NCBI GenBank assembly: GCA_902782895.1
Contig: CACZPA010000068.1
Span: forward strand, 1 to 9,071
Length of the DNA: 9,071 bases
Source: an uncultured Eubacteriales bacterium
GTDB taxonomy: Bacteria; Bacillota; Clostridia; Lachnospirales; Bianqueaceae
Direction of reading: 5' to 3'
Shown here piece after piece: positions 1-6,796 of this stretch (the first letter of the stretch is position 1; every line of letters starts with the position of its first letter). The notes beneath the pieces are model-generated. The model was not told the DNA's origin. It worked only from the letters and a program-made list of their open reading frames with translations, and searched no databases. The position numbers and the translations under genes were made by a program.

Positions 1-1625
1 ACCACGCCGCAGTTGTATCCCAGCTGATTCAGCCAGGTCTGCAGCTTCGTTACGTAGCTGTTGTTCGCGCCGATCGTTGTGTAAGGATATCCGGAAACAT
101 TCGGTGTCGCTGCCGCCTGCGCCTTCGCGGCCTCTTCTGCCGCCTTAGCCTTGGCCGCTTCCTCGGCTGCCTTAGCCTTTGCGGCTTCCTCCGCAGCCTT
201 AGCTGCCGCCGCTTCCTCGGCTGCCTTAGCCTTTGCGGCTTCCTCCGCAACCTTAGCTGCCGCCGCTTCTTCTTCGGCTTTAGCTTTTGCCTCAGCTTCT
301 GCTTTGGCCTTGGCCTCCGCCTCCGCTTTTGCTTTAGCCTCCGCCTCGGCTTTTGCCTTGGCTTCCGCCTCGGCCTGCGCTTTTGCTGCGGCCGCGTCTG
401 CTGCCGACTGGCTTGCCGCTTCCTTCTTCGCAATCTCCGCCTTTACGGCTTTCCACGTCGCGCTGTCGACAATACCGGTCTGCGTGATCCCGTGATCCTT
501 CTGGAACGCTTTGACCGCGGCAGATGTCATGGTGCCGAAATACTCATCCACCGACCCGAGATCATATCCCAGTGTCGTCAGATCTTCCTGAATAATCCCT
601 ACATAGTTGCCCGAGTCGCCGCGCGTCAGCATCGGATATCCGCTGACCTCGCCGTTGACCGCGACAACCGCGTCGCCTGTGCCCGACGGGATACCCGTCG
701 TATTCGTGACCTCCGTCACTCCTGCGGCAACGATCTCACCGGGCAGCTTCTGCCGGGAACCGATCGTGCTGAGATTCGTGATCCGTCCCGCGTAATCAAT
801 AAGGGACGCATCCTGATCTACCGCGCCGCTGACACCGTTTACACGGCCCCAGTTCGTGCCGGAATACTGCCACATGGAGAAGTCACCCGAATACGTATTC
901 AATTCGGAGTTATAGTAAGCCAGCCATACTTCATAACCGGCTTTCGTGAACTCATCCGCGTATACGTCATTCTTGAAAAGCTCTCTGTAGGAATAGACGC
1001 CGGCCTTGTAGCCGCCCTCCTCGATCCGCTTGCAGAAAGCCAGGCAGATGTCCGTATACTGTCTTCTGGAAAGATTCGCACGGCTCACGCGGGAACCGCC
1101 CTCCAGCTCCTCAACATCGATATAGACAGGGAACTGGATCTTGGGATACTTGGCAAGCAGCTTCAGGCAGTAATTCGCCTCTTCAATCGCCTCGGAAACG
1201 TTGATCGCCTGACTGTAGAAATACACACCAAGAGGAATGCCCGCCGCGTGCGCACCGCGCATATTGACGTTGAACGTCTCATCCTCGTAGATCTTGCCGC
1301 TCGAACCGCCTCTCAGCCCCAGTCTTACGATCGCGAAAGACGTACCCGCGTCCCGCACCTTGCCCCAGTCGATATACGCCTGGAACTCCGAGACATCGAT
1401 GCCCCAGATGCTCGCGAGAGCTCCCTTATCATTGAAATAATATGCTTTTCCGTCGATAAAGTGCCATCCATAGATTCGGCTGCCTCTCTCGAGATAATAC
1501 TTGACGCCGTCTCTCTCGATCCAGCCGGTGTTTGTCGCGTGTACGGTAAGTCCGCTGGGCATGAGCGCAATCAGAATCGCAAACGCGATCAGGACCGCAG
1601 TGGCTTTACGAATCAAATTCCGCAT
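1..1625 (-). CDS. Secreted GH25 lysozyme (N-acetylmuramidase) with peptidoglycan-binding domains, 3' end cut by window
   Basis: Predicted secreted cell-wall hydrolase that cleaves the MurNAc-GlcNAc bond of peptidoglycan; 541 codons are visible and the C-terminus lies beyond the left edge. Residues 1-30 form a signal peptide: basic MRNLIRK, a hydrophobic core, and a VHA cleavage site. Residues 33-70 resemble one or two cell-wall/choline-binding repeats (GW, then DGKAYYF). Residues 74-278 are the GH25 barrel: GIDVSEF with Asp77, YIDVEE with Asp170 and Glu172 (the family's DxE motif), MWQYSG near 251 and VDQD near 269. Residues 329-394 are a PG_binding_1 domain (LTRGDSG, FQKDHGI, GIVDSAT). Residues 398-507 are a Lys/Ala/Glu/Gln TolA-like helical linker, followed by a second PG_binding_1 start (about 512-541). 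ATG at 1625 is chosen because the signal peptide starts there; AGGAG at 1637-1641 lies 11 nt upstream, slightly far. Family assignment is firm. Whether it acts in cell separation, turnover or as a bacteriocin-like lysin is unknown. Confidence 0.93.
   Translation of the reverse strand, partial: MRNLIRKATAVLIAFAILIALMPSGLTVHATNTGWIERDGVKYYLERGSRIYGWHFIDGKAYYFNDKGALASIWGIDVSEFQAYIDWGKVRDAGTSFAIVRLGLRGGSSGKIYEDETFNVNMRGAHAAGIPLGVYFYSQAINVSEAIEEANYCLKLLAKYPKIQFPVYIDVEELEGGSRVSRANLSRRQYTDICLAFCKRIEEGGYKAGVYSYRELFKNDVYADEFTKAGYEVWLAYYNSELNTYSGDFSMWQYSGTNWGRVNGVSGAVDQDASLIDYAGRITNLSTIGSRQKLPGEIVAAGVTEVTNTTGIPSGTGDAVVAVNGEVSGYPMLTRGDSGNYVGIIQEDLTTLGYDLGSVDEYFGTMTSAAVKAFQKDHGITQTGIVDSATWKAVKAEIAKKEAASQSAADAAAAKAQAEAEAKAKAEAEAKAKAEAEAKAKAEAEAKAKAEEEAAAAKVAEEAAKAKAAEEAAAAKAAEEAAKAKAAEEAAKAKAAEEAAKAQAAATPNVSGYPYTTIGANNSYVTKLQTWLNQLGYNCGV
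157..264 (-). repeat. 54-bp tandem duplication inside the lysozyme linker
   Basis: Two adjacent 54-bp copies (157-210 and 211-264) differ at one base (g196 versus a250). They encode 18-residue units of the AEEAAxAK type at about residues 455-490. The near-identity, within a linker whose remaining repeats are degenerate, suggests a recent in-frame duplication. Flanking 24-bp periodic sequence at about 270-370 encodes AEAEAKAK units. Confidence 0.85.
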
Positions 1626-1654
1626 AGAATCCCATACTCCTTCCGAAATATGAT

Positions 1655-1684
1655 GCTGGGGTCAAAAGGTATTATGCCCCCAGC
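1655..1684 (-). promoter_or_regulatory. Leader stem-loop 2 just upstream of the lysozyme ribosome-binding site
   Basis: Read on the minus strand, GCTGGGG (1678-1684) pairs perfectly with CCCCAGC (1655-1661) around a 16-nt loop. The loop contains CCTTTT (1664-1669), which could pair with GGAAGG (1639-1644) of the Shine-Dalgarno region: four Watson-Crick and two G-U pairs. The stem ends about 10 nt before the ribosome-binding site. The inverted repeat is certain; a regulatory role is inference. No U-tract follows, so it is not an intrinsic terminator. Confidence 0.6.
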
Positions 1685-1692
1685 TATGACAC

Positions 1693-1724
1693 GCAGCACG
1701 CACGCTGCGCGTGCCCTGTGCTGC
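1693..1724 (-). promoter_or_regulatory. Leader stem-loop 1 at the 5' end of the lysozyme mRNA
   Basis: On the minus strand a 7-bp stem (GCAGCAC with GTGCTGC), a 3-nt bulge (AGG) and a 6-bp stem (GCACGC with GCGTGC) close on a 3-nt loop. It begins about 8 nt after the inferred transcription start, so the 5' end of the mRNA would be folded. It may stabilise the transcript or form part of a regulatory leader together with stem-loop 2. No known riboswitch class is recognised. Confidence 0.55.
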
Positions 1725-1738
1725 CAAAACGTGAGACT

Positions 1739-1767
1739 ACCATAACACACGACAAACCGGTTGTCAA
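1739..1767 (-). promoter_or_regulatory. Sigma-A promoter of the GH25 lysozyme gene
   Basis: Minus strand: a perfect -35 box TTGACA (1762-1767), a 17-bp spacer and -10 box TATGGT (1739-1744) preceded by TGT, an extended -10. An A+T-rich stretch with A and T runs directly upstream (1768-1805) resembles an UP element. Predicted start is near 1732, giving a leader of about 107 nt. This allows the lysozyme to be transcribed independently of the upstream mutase gene. Confidence 0.85.
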
Positions 1768-1837
1768 GCGATTTTGTTACAATTTTATTAAGAAGTTTTA
1801 AAATCTTGTGTTGAAAAATCCGTCAGACCACAATATA

Positions 1838-3526
1838 TCAGAATCCGGCGGTCATTTCGGTCTGCAACTTCTTCGCGTACTCGGCCGCTTCTTCCTCATT
1901 CTTGCCGTTCGCGCCGAAGTAGAACTTGATCTTGGGCTCTGTGCCGGAAGGTCTTACGCAGACCCAGCAGTTGTTCTCCAGGACATAGCGCAGTACATTA
2001 GACTTGGGCAGACCGTTGTAGCCCTTCGCGTAGTCCTGCACCTCAAGGACCTTAAGGCCGGCGATCTCCGCCTTCGGAGCGTTGCGCAGATCATCCATGA
2101 TCTTCTTCATCTTGGCAGCGCCTTCGATGCCCTCAAACGCCATGGAGACGACGGACTCCTTGAAGAATCCGTACTTTTCGTACAGGGACTGCATTCTGTC
2201 GATCAGGCTCATTCCGTTATACTTGGTGATGGCCGCCATCTCGCAGATCAGCATCGCTCCGCTGACCGCGTCCTTATCACGCGCATAGGTTCCGCACAGG
2301 TAGCCGTAGCTCTCCTCAAAGCCGAACAGGAATGTGCCGCGTCCGGTCTGCTCGCTCTGCAGGATCTGCTGTCCGATGAACTTGAATCCGGTCAGAACGT
2401 TGCGCAGCTCCGCGCCGTACTCCTCCGCCATCGGGCGTACCATCTCGGTAGAAACAATGCTCTTGCAGATGAAACCGTCTGCCGGCAGGGTTCCGGTCTT
2501 CTTGCGGGCTTCCAGGATATAATTGGTCAGCATAACGCCTACCATATTGCCGGTGAAAGGCACATAGCCTTCCGGTGTCTTGACCATGATACCGACGCGG
2601 TCCGAATCCGGATCCGTTCCGACGATAATGTCCGCTCCGACCTTTTCGCCCAGCTGTCTGCCAAGCTCCAGCGCGCGCGGATCCTCCGGGTTAGGCAGCT
2701 GTACTGTCGGGAAATCTCCGTTCGGCAGCTCCTGCTCCGGCACGACATAAACCTGCTTGAATCCGCACTCTTCGAGGATGCGGCGTACCGGCAGATTGCC
2801 GGCTCCGTGCAGCGGCGTATAGACGATCTTCAGATCCGCGGCGCATTTGGCCAGCGTTTCCGGATCGATCAGGCACTTCTTGATTGTCGCGATATACGCA
2901 TCGTCGATCTCCTTGCCGATCGCGACATAAAGGCCCTTTGCCTCGGCTTCCGCTCTCTCCATCCTCTTGACGTCGAACATTTCTACTGCTTCGACGTCGC
3001 TGATGATCTCGTCATCCATCGGAGGGGGTACCTGGCATCCGTCTTCCCAATAGGCTTTGTAACCGTTGTATTTAGCCGGATTGTGGCTCGCCGTGATCAT
3101 GACGCCGCCCTTGCAGCCCAGATAACGGACGGTAAAAGAAAGCTCCGGAACCGGGCGCAGGGAATCAAATACATATGTCTTAATTCCGTTGCCGTTGAAA
3201 ACAGCCGCCGTCTCTCTGGCAAACACGTCGGACTGATGACGGGAATCAAACGAAATCGCGATGCCCTTTACCGGTGTCTCCGGATCGACCTTCATCAGAT
3301 AGTTGGCAAGGCCCTGTGTCGCATGGCGCACCGTGTACACGTTCATACGGTTCGCACCGGCCGCCAGGACGCCACGCAGGCCTGCCGTGCCGAATTCCAG
3401 ATCCTTGTAAAAACGGTCCTCGATCTCCTTCTCGTCTCCGGCGATCGCGCGGAGCTCTTCCTTGGTCTTGTCATCGACAGCATCCGATGCAAGCCAACGT
3501 TCATAGTTCGCCTTGTAGTTCTCCAT
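1838..3526 (-). CDS. pgcA: Phosphoglucomutase/phosphomannomutase (alpha-D-phosphohexomutase), PgcA type
   Basis: Cytoplasmic enzyme of 562 residues that interconverts hexose 6-phosphate and hexose 1-phosphate, probably glucose, through a bisphosphorylated intermediate. The product feeds UDP-glucose for wall glycans, glycolipids or glycogen. All four family signatures are present in order: the catalytic phosphoserine loop TASHNP (145-150, Ser147); the Mg-binding loop GTDPDSDR (303-310, Asp305/307/309); the sugar-specificity loop GFEES (402-406); and the phosphate-binding loop RPSGTEPKIKF (525-535). FGTAGLRG (45-52) is the usual N-terminal motif. Length matches the long Firmicute branch (B. subtilis PgcA) rather than GlmM (about 450 residues), and the TASHNP and GFEES signatures also argue against GlmM. 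ATG at 3526 has GGGAGG (3534-3539) 7 nt upstream. Substrate preference between glucose and mannose cannot be settled from sequence. No clear terminator follows the stop, so read-through into the lysozyme gene is possible. Confidence 0.93.
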   Translation of the reverse strand: MENYKANYERWLASDAVDDKTKEELRAIAGDEKEIEDRFYKDLEFGTAGLRGVLAAGANRMNVYTVRHATQGLANYLMKVDPETPVKGIAISFDSRHQSDVFARETAAVFNGNGIKTYVFDSLRPVPELSFTVRYLGCKGGVMITASHNPAKYNGYKAYWEDGCQVPPPMDDEIISDVEAVEMFDVKRMERAEAEAKGLYVAIGKEIDDAYIATIKKCLIDPETLAKCAADLKIVYTPLHGAGNLPVRRILEECGFKQVYVVPEQELPNGDFPTVQLPNPEDPRALELGRQLGEKVGADIIVGTDPDSDRVGIMVKTPEGYVPFTGNMVGVMLTNYILEARKKTGTLPADGFICKSIVSTEMVRPMAEEYGAELRNVLTGFKFIGQQILQSEQTGRGTFLFGFEESYGYLCGTYARDKDAVSGAMLICEMAAITKYNGMSLIDRMQSLYEKYGFFKESVVSMAFEGIEGAAKMKKIMDDLRNAPKAEIAGLKVLEVQDYAKGYNGLPKSNVLRYVLENNCWVCVRPSGTEPKIKFYFGANGKNEEEAAEYAKKLQTEMTAGF

Positions 3527-3561
3527 GAAACTGCCTCCCTTTTTTACTGCATGTATGTGTA

Positions 3562-3591
3562 AATTTAGAATGAACAGATTATGATGGTCAA
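3562..3591 (-). promoter_or_regulatory. Probable promoter of the phosphohexomutase gene
   Basis: Minus strand: TTGACC (3586-3591), an 18-bp spacer and TAAATT (3562-3567), in the 81-bp gap after the PEGA gene stop. The -35 box is strong and the -10 box matches consensus at 4 of 6 positions. The predicted leader is about 30 nt. No terminator hairpin is visible after the PEGA gene, so the mutase may also be read from the cca operon. Confidence 0.5.
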
Positions 3592-3607
3592 GCCCCGGTC
3601 ACGCAGA

Positions 3608-6600
3608 TCAGCCTTCCGGCGTGGTCGACTCAGCCTTAGAAGCCTCCTTCGATTCATCTGCCGTAGAGCTATCTGCATTCGACTCCTCGGCCTTTGACTC
3701 CTCTGCTGAAGATTCGTCTGCTGATGATTCCGATTCAGACGATTCTTCCGGTATTGAAGACTCCTCCGGCTCCGACGACTCTTCCTGCTTTGAAGAATTT
3801 TCTGCCTCTGACGATTCTTCCGCTTCCGAGGAATCCTCTGCGGAGGACTCATCCGGCATAGATTCTTCTACAGAAGATTCCGCTTCAGAAGACTCTTCCT
3901 GAGATTCTTCTATAGCTTTCAGCGTTACCTTGACACTGACCTCGGCCTGGTCGACCGTAACCGTGTCCGTATAGTCTTCGTAGCCATCCGCTGTCACGAG
4001 CAGATCGTAAGTTCCGTATTCCAGGCCGGAGAAAACTCCGTCTGCCGAGGATTTCCCCGCAAGGGAAATCGCTGCCTTCGCGGCCGGATCCACTTCGACA
4101 TATACCGTGCCGGTATTCTTTTTCAAGGTTACCTTAACGGTCATCGAATCCTTGTCGAGCGTGATCATCTGTGTATCGGTCTCATAACCGTCCGCCGACA
4201 CAACCAGGACATGCTCACCGTACGCGATATTATTGAAGCTGCCCGTCTCAGACACCATTTCATCCAGTGTAATCGTGGCGCCGGTCGGCTCCACCGTGAC
4301 GGTGATATTGCCGATCTGCTGCAGCGCGATCGAGACGTTTTCCTTACTCTCATCGACCGTAATGGTCTGTGTCACGGTCGCATAGCCTGCCGCGCTGACC
4401 TCTACAACATGATCGCCGAAGGGGACATTCGTAAAGGTTCCCTTCGCCGAAGCCGTTCCGTCCAGAGTGATCGTGGCTTTTGCGCTCGACGGCGTTACCG
4501 TAACCGTAACGTCCCCGGCGTTCCGCTCGAGTGAAACACTGACCGCGACATTCTTCTGATCGACCTTAACAGTCTGCGTTACGGTATCATATCCTGCCGC
4601 GCTGACTTCCAGCTCGTGATCGCCGTACTCGATATTCTTGAAAGTCCCGTTGCCGGAGGATTTCCCGTCGAGCGTAACTTTCGCCTGCGCGCCGGACGGT
4701 TCAATGGTAACCGTAACGTCACCCGTGCTTTTCACCATCTTCACGCTGACCGGCACGGTATCCTTGTCCACCTTTACCTTTGTTGTAAAATCCTCATAAC
4801 CGTCGGCGGAAACAAGAATCTCGTGCTCGCCGTACTCTACGTTCGCGATGCTTGTGCTGCTCTGCTGGACATTGTCCATCACGATCCGGACCGCGAGATC
4901 CGCCGGATCGATGGTCAGATTGATCTGTCCATACTGCACCTGCGGCACAAATCTCGAGAAATACAGATCCACGGACGGGGAACCGCTTTCAATAATCAGC
5001 GTATAGTTCAGCAGCTCATATCCCGTATGCGCCAGCGTCAGTTCATATGTGCCCGGATCGAGGCGGAACTGCACCGGTTTATTCTCATAAGACCCCATAT
5101 AGTTGCCGTCGCAGTAGACGACCGTTCCCTTGAGCGACGCGGAAACCGATACCGTTACGTCCGTCTGCTCCAGATTGACGCTGACCGGCATATACGGCTG
5201 CTTCAGCGTGATGGTCTGTTTATATTCCGCGTAACCTTCCGCGGTGATCACAAGCTCATGCTCCCCGTATTCCACATCGGAGATCAGTTTTTTGTTCTGC
5301 TTCTTACCGTCAAGCGTGATTGTAACGTCCACGTCCTCCGGACGGATCTGCAGCTCGATTTCGCCGGACTGCTTGCCGACGGAATTAAGCGTCAGAACCG
5401 TTCTTTCGCCGGAATTGATGAAAACGGAACCGCTTACGAGGATCTCTCCGTTCCTCTCCACGACATAACGGTTAAAGCCCTCTGTCAGCGAAACAGGCGC
5501 CATATTTTTGGTGATCTCGGCCTCGACCTTTTTGCCGACGGTCGGAGTAAAGGTGATCCTGGTACCGTCCTCCACATCGTCGATCCCCTTGATCTCAACC
5601 GTCCCCTCCGCGTGCGTGATGGTCAGGCGGTACAGATGTCCGTCCAGCGCCGCGCCGTTGAAAACATACCGGTCCGTGATGCTGCCGGGATTCAGGTCTT
5701 CGCCCTGATACTGGCAGATCAGATTGGAATCATAGGTATAATTCTTATTGTTGATCCGGATGAGGCCGGCATTGCGGTCGACAACAGCTCCGGAAACGTC
5801 TTTGAAATTAGTCCCGGCCGATGAAAGCCGCAGCCGGCGCACTTTATTCTCCGCGCCCGTGCGGTAGGAAACATCGACCAGATCTCCGATGCGCAGCGCG
5901 TCATAGCCGATCGCGTTGCCGTGCGCGTCCGTGAGAAGATCCGCCTTCATCAGATTGAACTCCAGCTTTTCTTTTGTGGCAGCGGAATAGACGAAAACAA
6001 CACCCGTGTTCGAGTTCATTTCCAGAATCACACCGGAAATGCTCGCGTCGGTCTCCGCGACTTCGGAGATCTCCTGAGACTCTTCCCGGCTGCTGATCGC
6101 GGAATCCTCGCCGGATGAATTATTCCTGTTCCGATTCTTCATCAGGCCCATCGTGATCAGGAAAGCAAGGACCGCCAACAGGATCAGAACGATCCCGATG
6201 ATCAGCACGATTCTGGCCGGTCTGCCGGTATCCTGATTGTCCGGTTCATTCGGCTCTTCGTCCGTCACAGCAGGCTCCTGCTGCTTCTTCGCAGACTGCG
6301 CCTTGCGCACTGGTCTGCTGTCACCGCCATCGATTGCCTCAAGCGGCACCTGCGCCGTCATCATCGCGTCAATACTGTCCGCAGGCTTCCTCGGCGGTAC
6401 CGCGCCGGAAGATGCCGGAGCGGTGTTTGCCGCCGGGGCTTTTCCCTCCGGGGGAACTGTCCCTGCCGTAGACGCAGGCCCTGCCGCAGGCGTGGATCCG
6501 ACCGCGGTTTTGGCTGTAGTTCCTGCCTCATCCTGCCTGTCAGACGTCGCCACGGATGTGAACTGCGGAGCCGCGTGCGCCGCCGTCTGCGGAATCTGAT

Positions 6601-6796
6601 CCGTATCCGGCTCAAAAAATTCCGAATCCGGCAGAATCGCGTCGCTGTCGTCCAGCGGCGGTACATAGCCGGTTTCAATCCGATCTGTATGATTGAGCGG
6701 AGCAAACTCCATCTCCGCCTCCAGTTCGCTTTCTCTCTGTCTCCTGCGAAGCTCCTCCTGACTCAGCGGGGAGCCCGCGTTATCGATCTTATCCAT
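3608..6796 (-). CDS. Large single-pass membrane protein with seven tandem PEGA repeats and a Ser/Glu-rich tail
   Basis: Protein of 1062 residues, function unknown. Residues 1-190 are low-complexity, first charged (RRRQRESELEAE) and then Ala/Pro/Thr-rich, with no signal peptide. Residues 195-219 are one hydrophobic helix followed by basic KNRNRNN. Residues 253-327 and about 334-402 look like two small beta domains that both open with an SG(V/A) strand and centre on IGDLVDVSYR-like segments. Residues 478-962 hold seven PEGA-type repeats of 66-73 residues, each with a YGEHEL...SADGYE core; repeat 2 is the most divergent. Residues 963-1062 are an acidic tail: 32 Ser, 33 Glu and 5 Asp in 100. No LPXTG or other sorting motif is present. 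ATG at 6796 has AGGAG 6 nt upstream, inside cca, and overlaps the cca stop by 8 bp, suggesting translational coupling. PEGA domains occur in bacterial and archaeal surface proteins, so an envelope role is inferred, perhaps sugar or wall binding. Confidence 0.85.
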   Translation of the reverse strand: MDKIDNAGSPLSQEELRRRQRESELEAEMEFAPLNHTDRIETGYVPPLDDSDAILPDSEFFEPDTDQIPQTAAHAAPQFTSVATSDRQDEAGTTAKTAVGSTPAAGPASTAGTVPPEGKAPAANTAPASSGAVPPRKPADSIDAMMTAQVPLEAIDGGDSRPVRKAQSAKKQQEPAVTDEEPNEPDNQDTGRPARIVLIIGIVLILLAVLAFLITMGLMKNRNRNNSSGEDSAISSREESQEISEVAETDASISGVILEMNSNTGVVFVYSAATKEKLEFNLMKADLLTDAHGNAIGYDALRIGDLVDVSYRTGAENKVRRLRLSSAGTNFKDVSGAVVDRNAGLIRINNKNYTYDSNLICQYQGEDLNPGSITDRYVFNGAALDGHLYRLTITHAEGTVEIKGIDDVEDGTRITFTPTVGKKVEAEITKNMAPVSLTEGFNRYVVERNGEILVSGSVFINSGERTVLTLNSVGKQSGEIELQIRPEDVDVTITLDGKKQNKKLISDVEYGEHELVITAEGYAEYKQTITLKQPYMPVSVNLEQTDVTVSVSASLKGTVVYCDGNYMGSYENKPVQFRLDPGTYELTLAHTGYELLNYTLIIESGSPSVDLYFSRFVPQVQYGQINLTIDPADLAVRIVMDNVQQSSTSIANVEYGEHEILVSADGYEDFTTKVKVDKDTVPVSVKMVKSTGDVTVTIEPSGAQAKVTLDGKSSGNGTFKNIEYGDHELEVSAAGYDTVTQTVKVDQKNVAVSVSLERNAGDVTVTVTPSSAKATITLDGTASAKGTFTNVPFGDHVVEVSAAGYATVTQTITVDESKENVSIALQQIGNITVTVEPTGATITLDEMVSETGSFNNIAYGEHVLVVSADGYETDTQMITLDKDSMTVKVTLKKNTGTVYVEVDPAAKAAISLAGKSSADGVFSGLEYGTYDLLVTADGYEDYTDTVTVDQAEVSVKVTLKAIEESQEESSEAESSVEESMPDESSAEDSSEAEESSEAENSSKQEESSEPEESSIPEESSESESSADESSAEESKAEESNADSSTADESKEASKAESTTPEG
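3611..3910 (-). repeat. Low-complexity Ser/Glu-rich tail-coding segment
   Basis: Codes for the last 100 residues of the PEGA protein, built on irregular EESS, DESS and EAEESS units. About 70 percent of residues are Ser, Glu or Asp, with scattered Ala, Pro and Lys. It is probably disordered and strongly negative. Its complementary strand stays open and produces a spurious Asp/Ser-rich reading frame. Confidence 0.85.
3914..5365 (-). repeat. Seven tandem PEGA domain repeats (about 200 bp each)
   Basis: Approximate residue limits in the protein are 478-543, 544-616, 623-690, 691-759, 760-828, 829-894 and 895-962. Repeats 4 to 7 share the frame (T/A/I)G(D/N/T)(V/I)xVxVxP, then a TLDG-like turn (SLAG in repeat 7), then (Y/F)G(D/E/T)(H/Y)xL, then VSAxGY, then TVTVD and VxVxL. 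Repeats 4 and 5 are most alike in both protein and DNA, suggesting later duplication. Repeat 2 lacks the YGEHEL core and instead has PGTYELTLAHTGYE. Confidence 0.85.

Noticed and set aside
1606..1635. Nine-codon frame starting at ATG 1635 that overlaps the lysozyme start out of frame
   Set aside because: The AGGAG lies only 1 nt from this ATG, too close for initiation, and the peptide has no signature. The ATG at 1625 opens the signal peptide.
1693..1724. GCACAGGGCA in the lysozyme leader resembles the start of a cyclic-di-GMP-I riboswitch
   Set aside because: The following AAACC, the AAAGCC segment and the receptor helix of that class are absent. The match lies inside a simple self-complementary hairpin.
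151..1745. Plus-strand Ala/Ser-rich and 417-codon open frames opposite the lysozyme gene
   Set aside because: They mirror the repetitive linker and the GH25 coding sequence. They lack start signals and familiar domains.
1808..3562. 584-codon open frame on the plus strand opposite the phosphohexomutase
   Set aside because: The minus-strand frame has all four mutase signatures and a good ribosome-binding site. The plus frame has no recognisable domain and reflects codon bias on the opposite strand.
3621..3902. Plus-strand Asp/Ser-rich open frame
   Set aside because: It is the complement of the Ser/Glu tail of the PEGA protein; the low-complexity codons keep both strands open.
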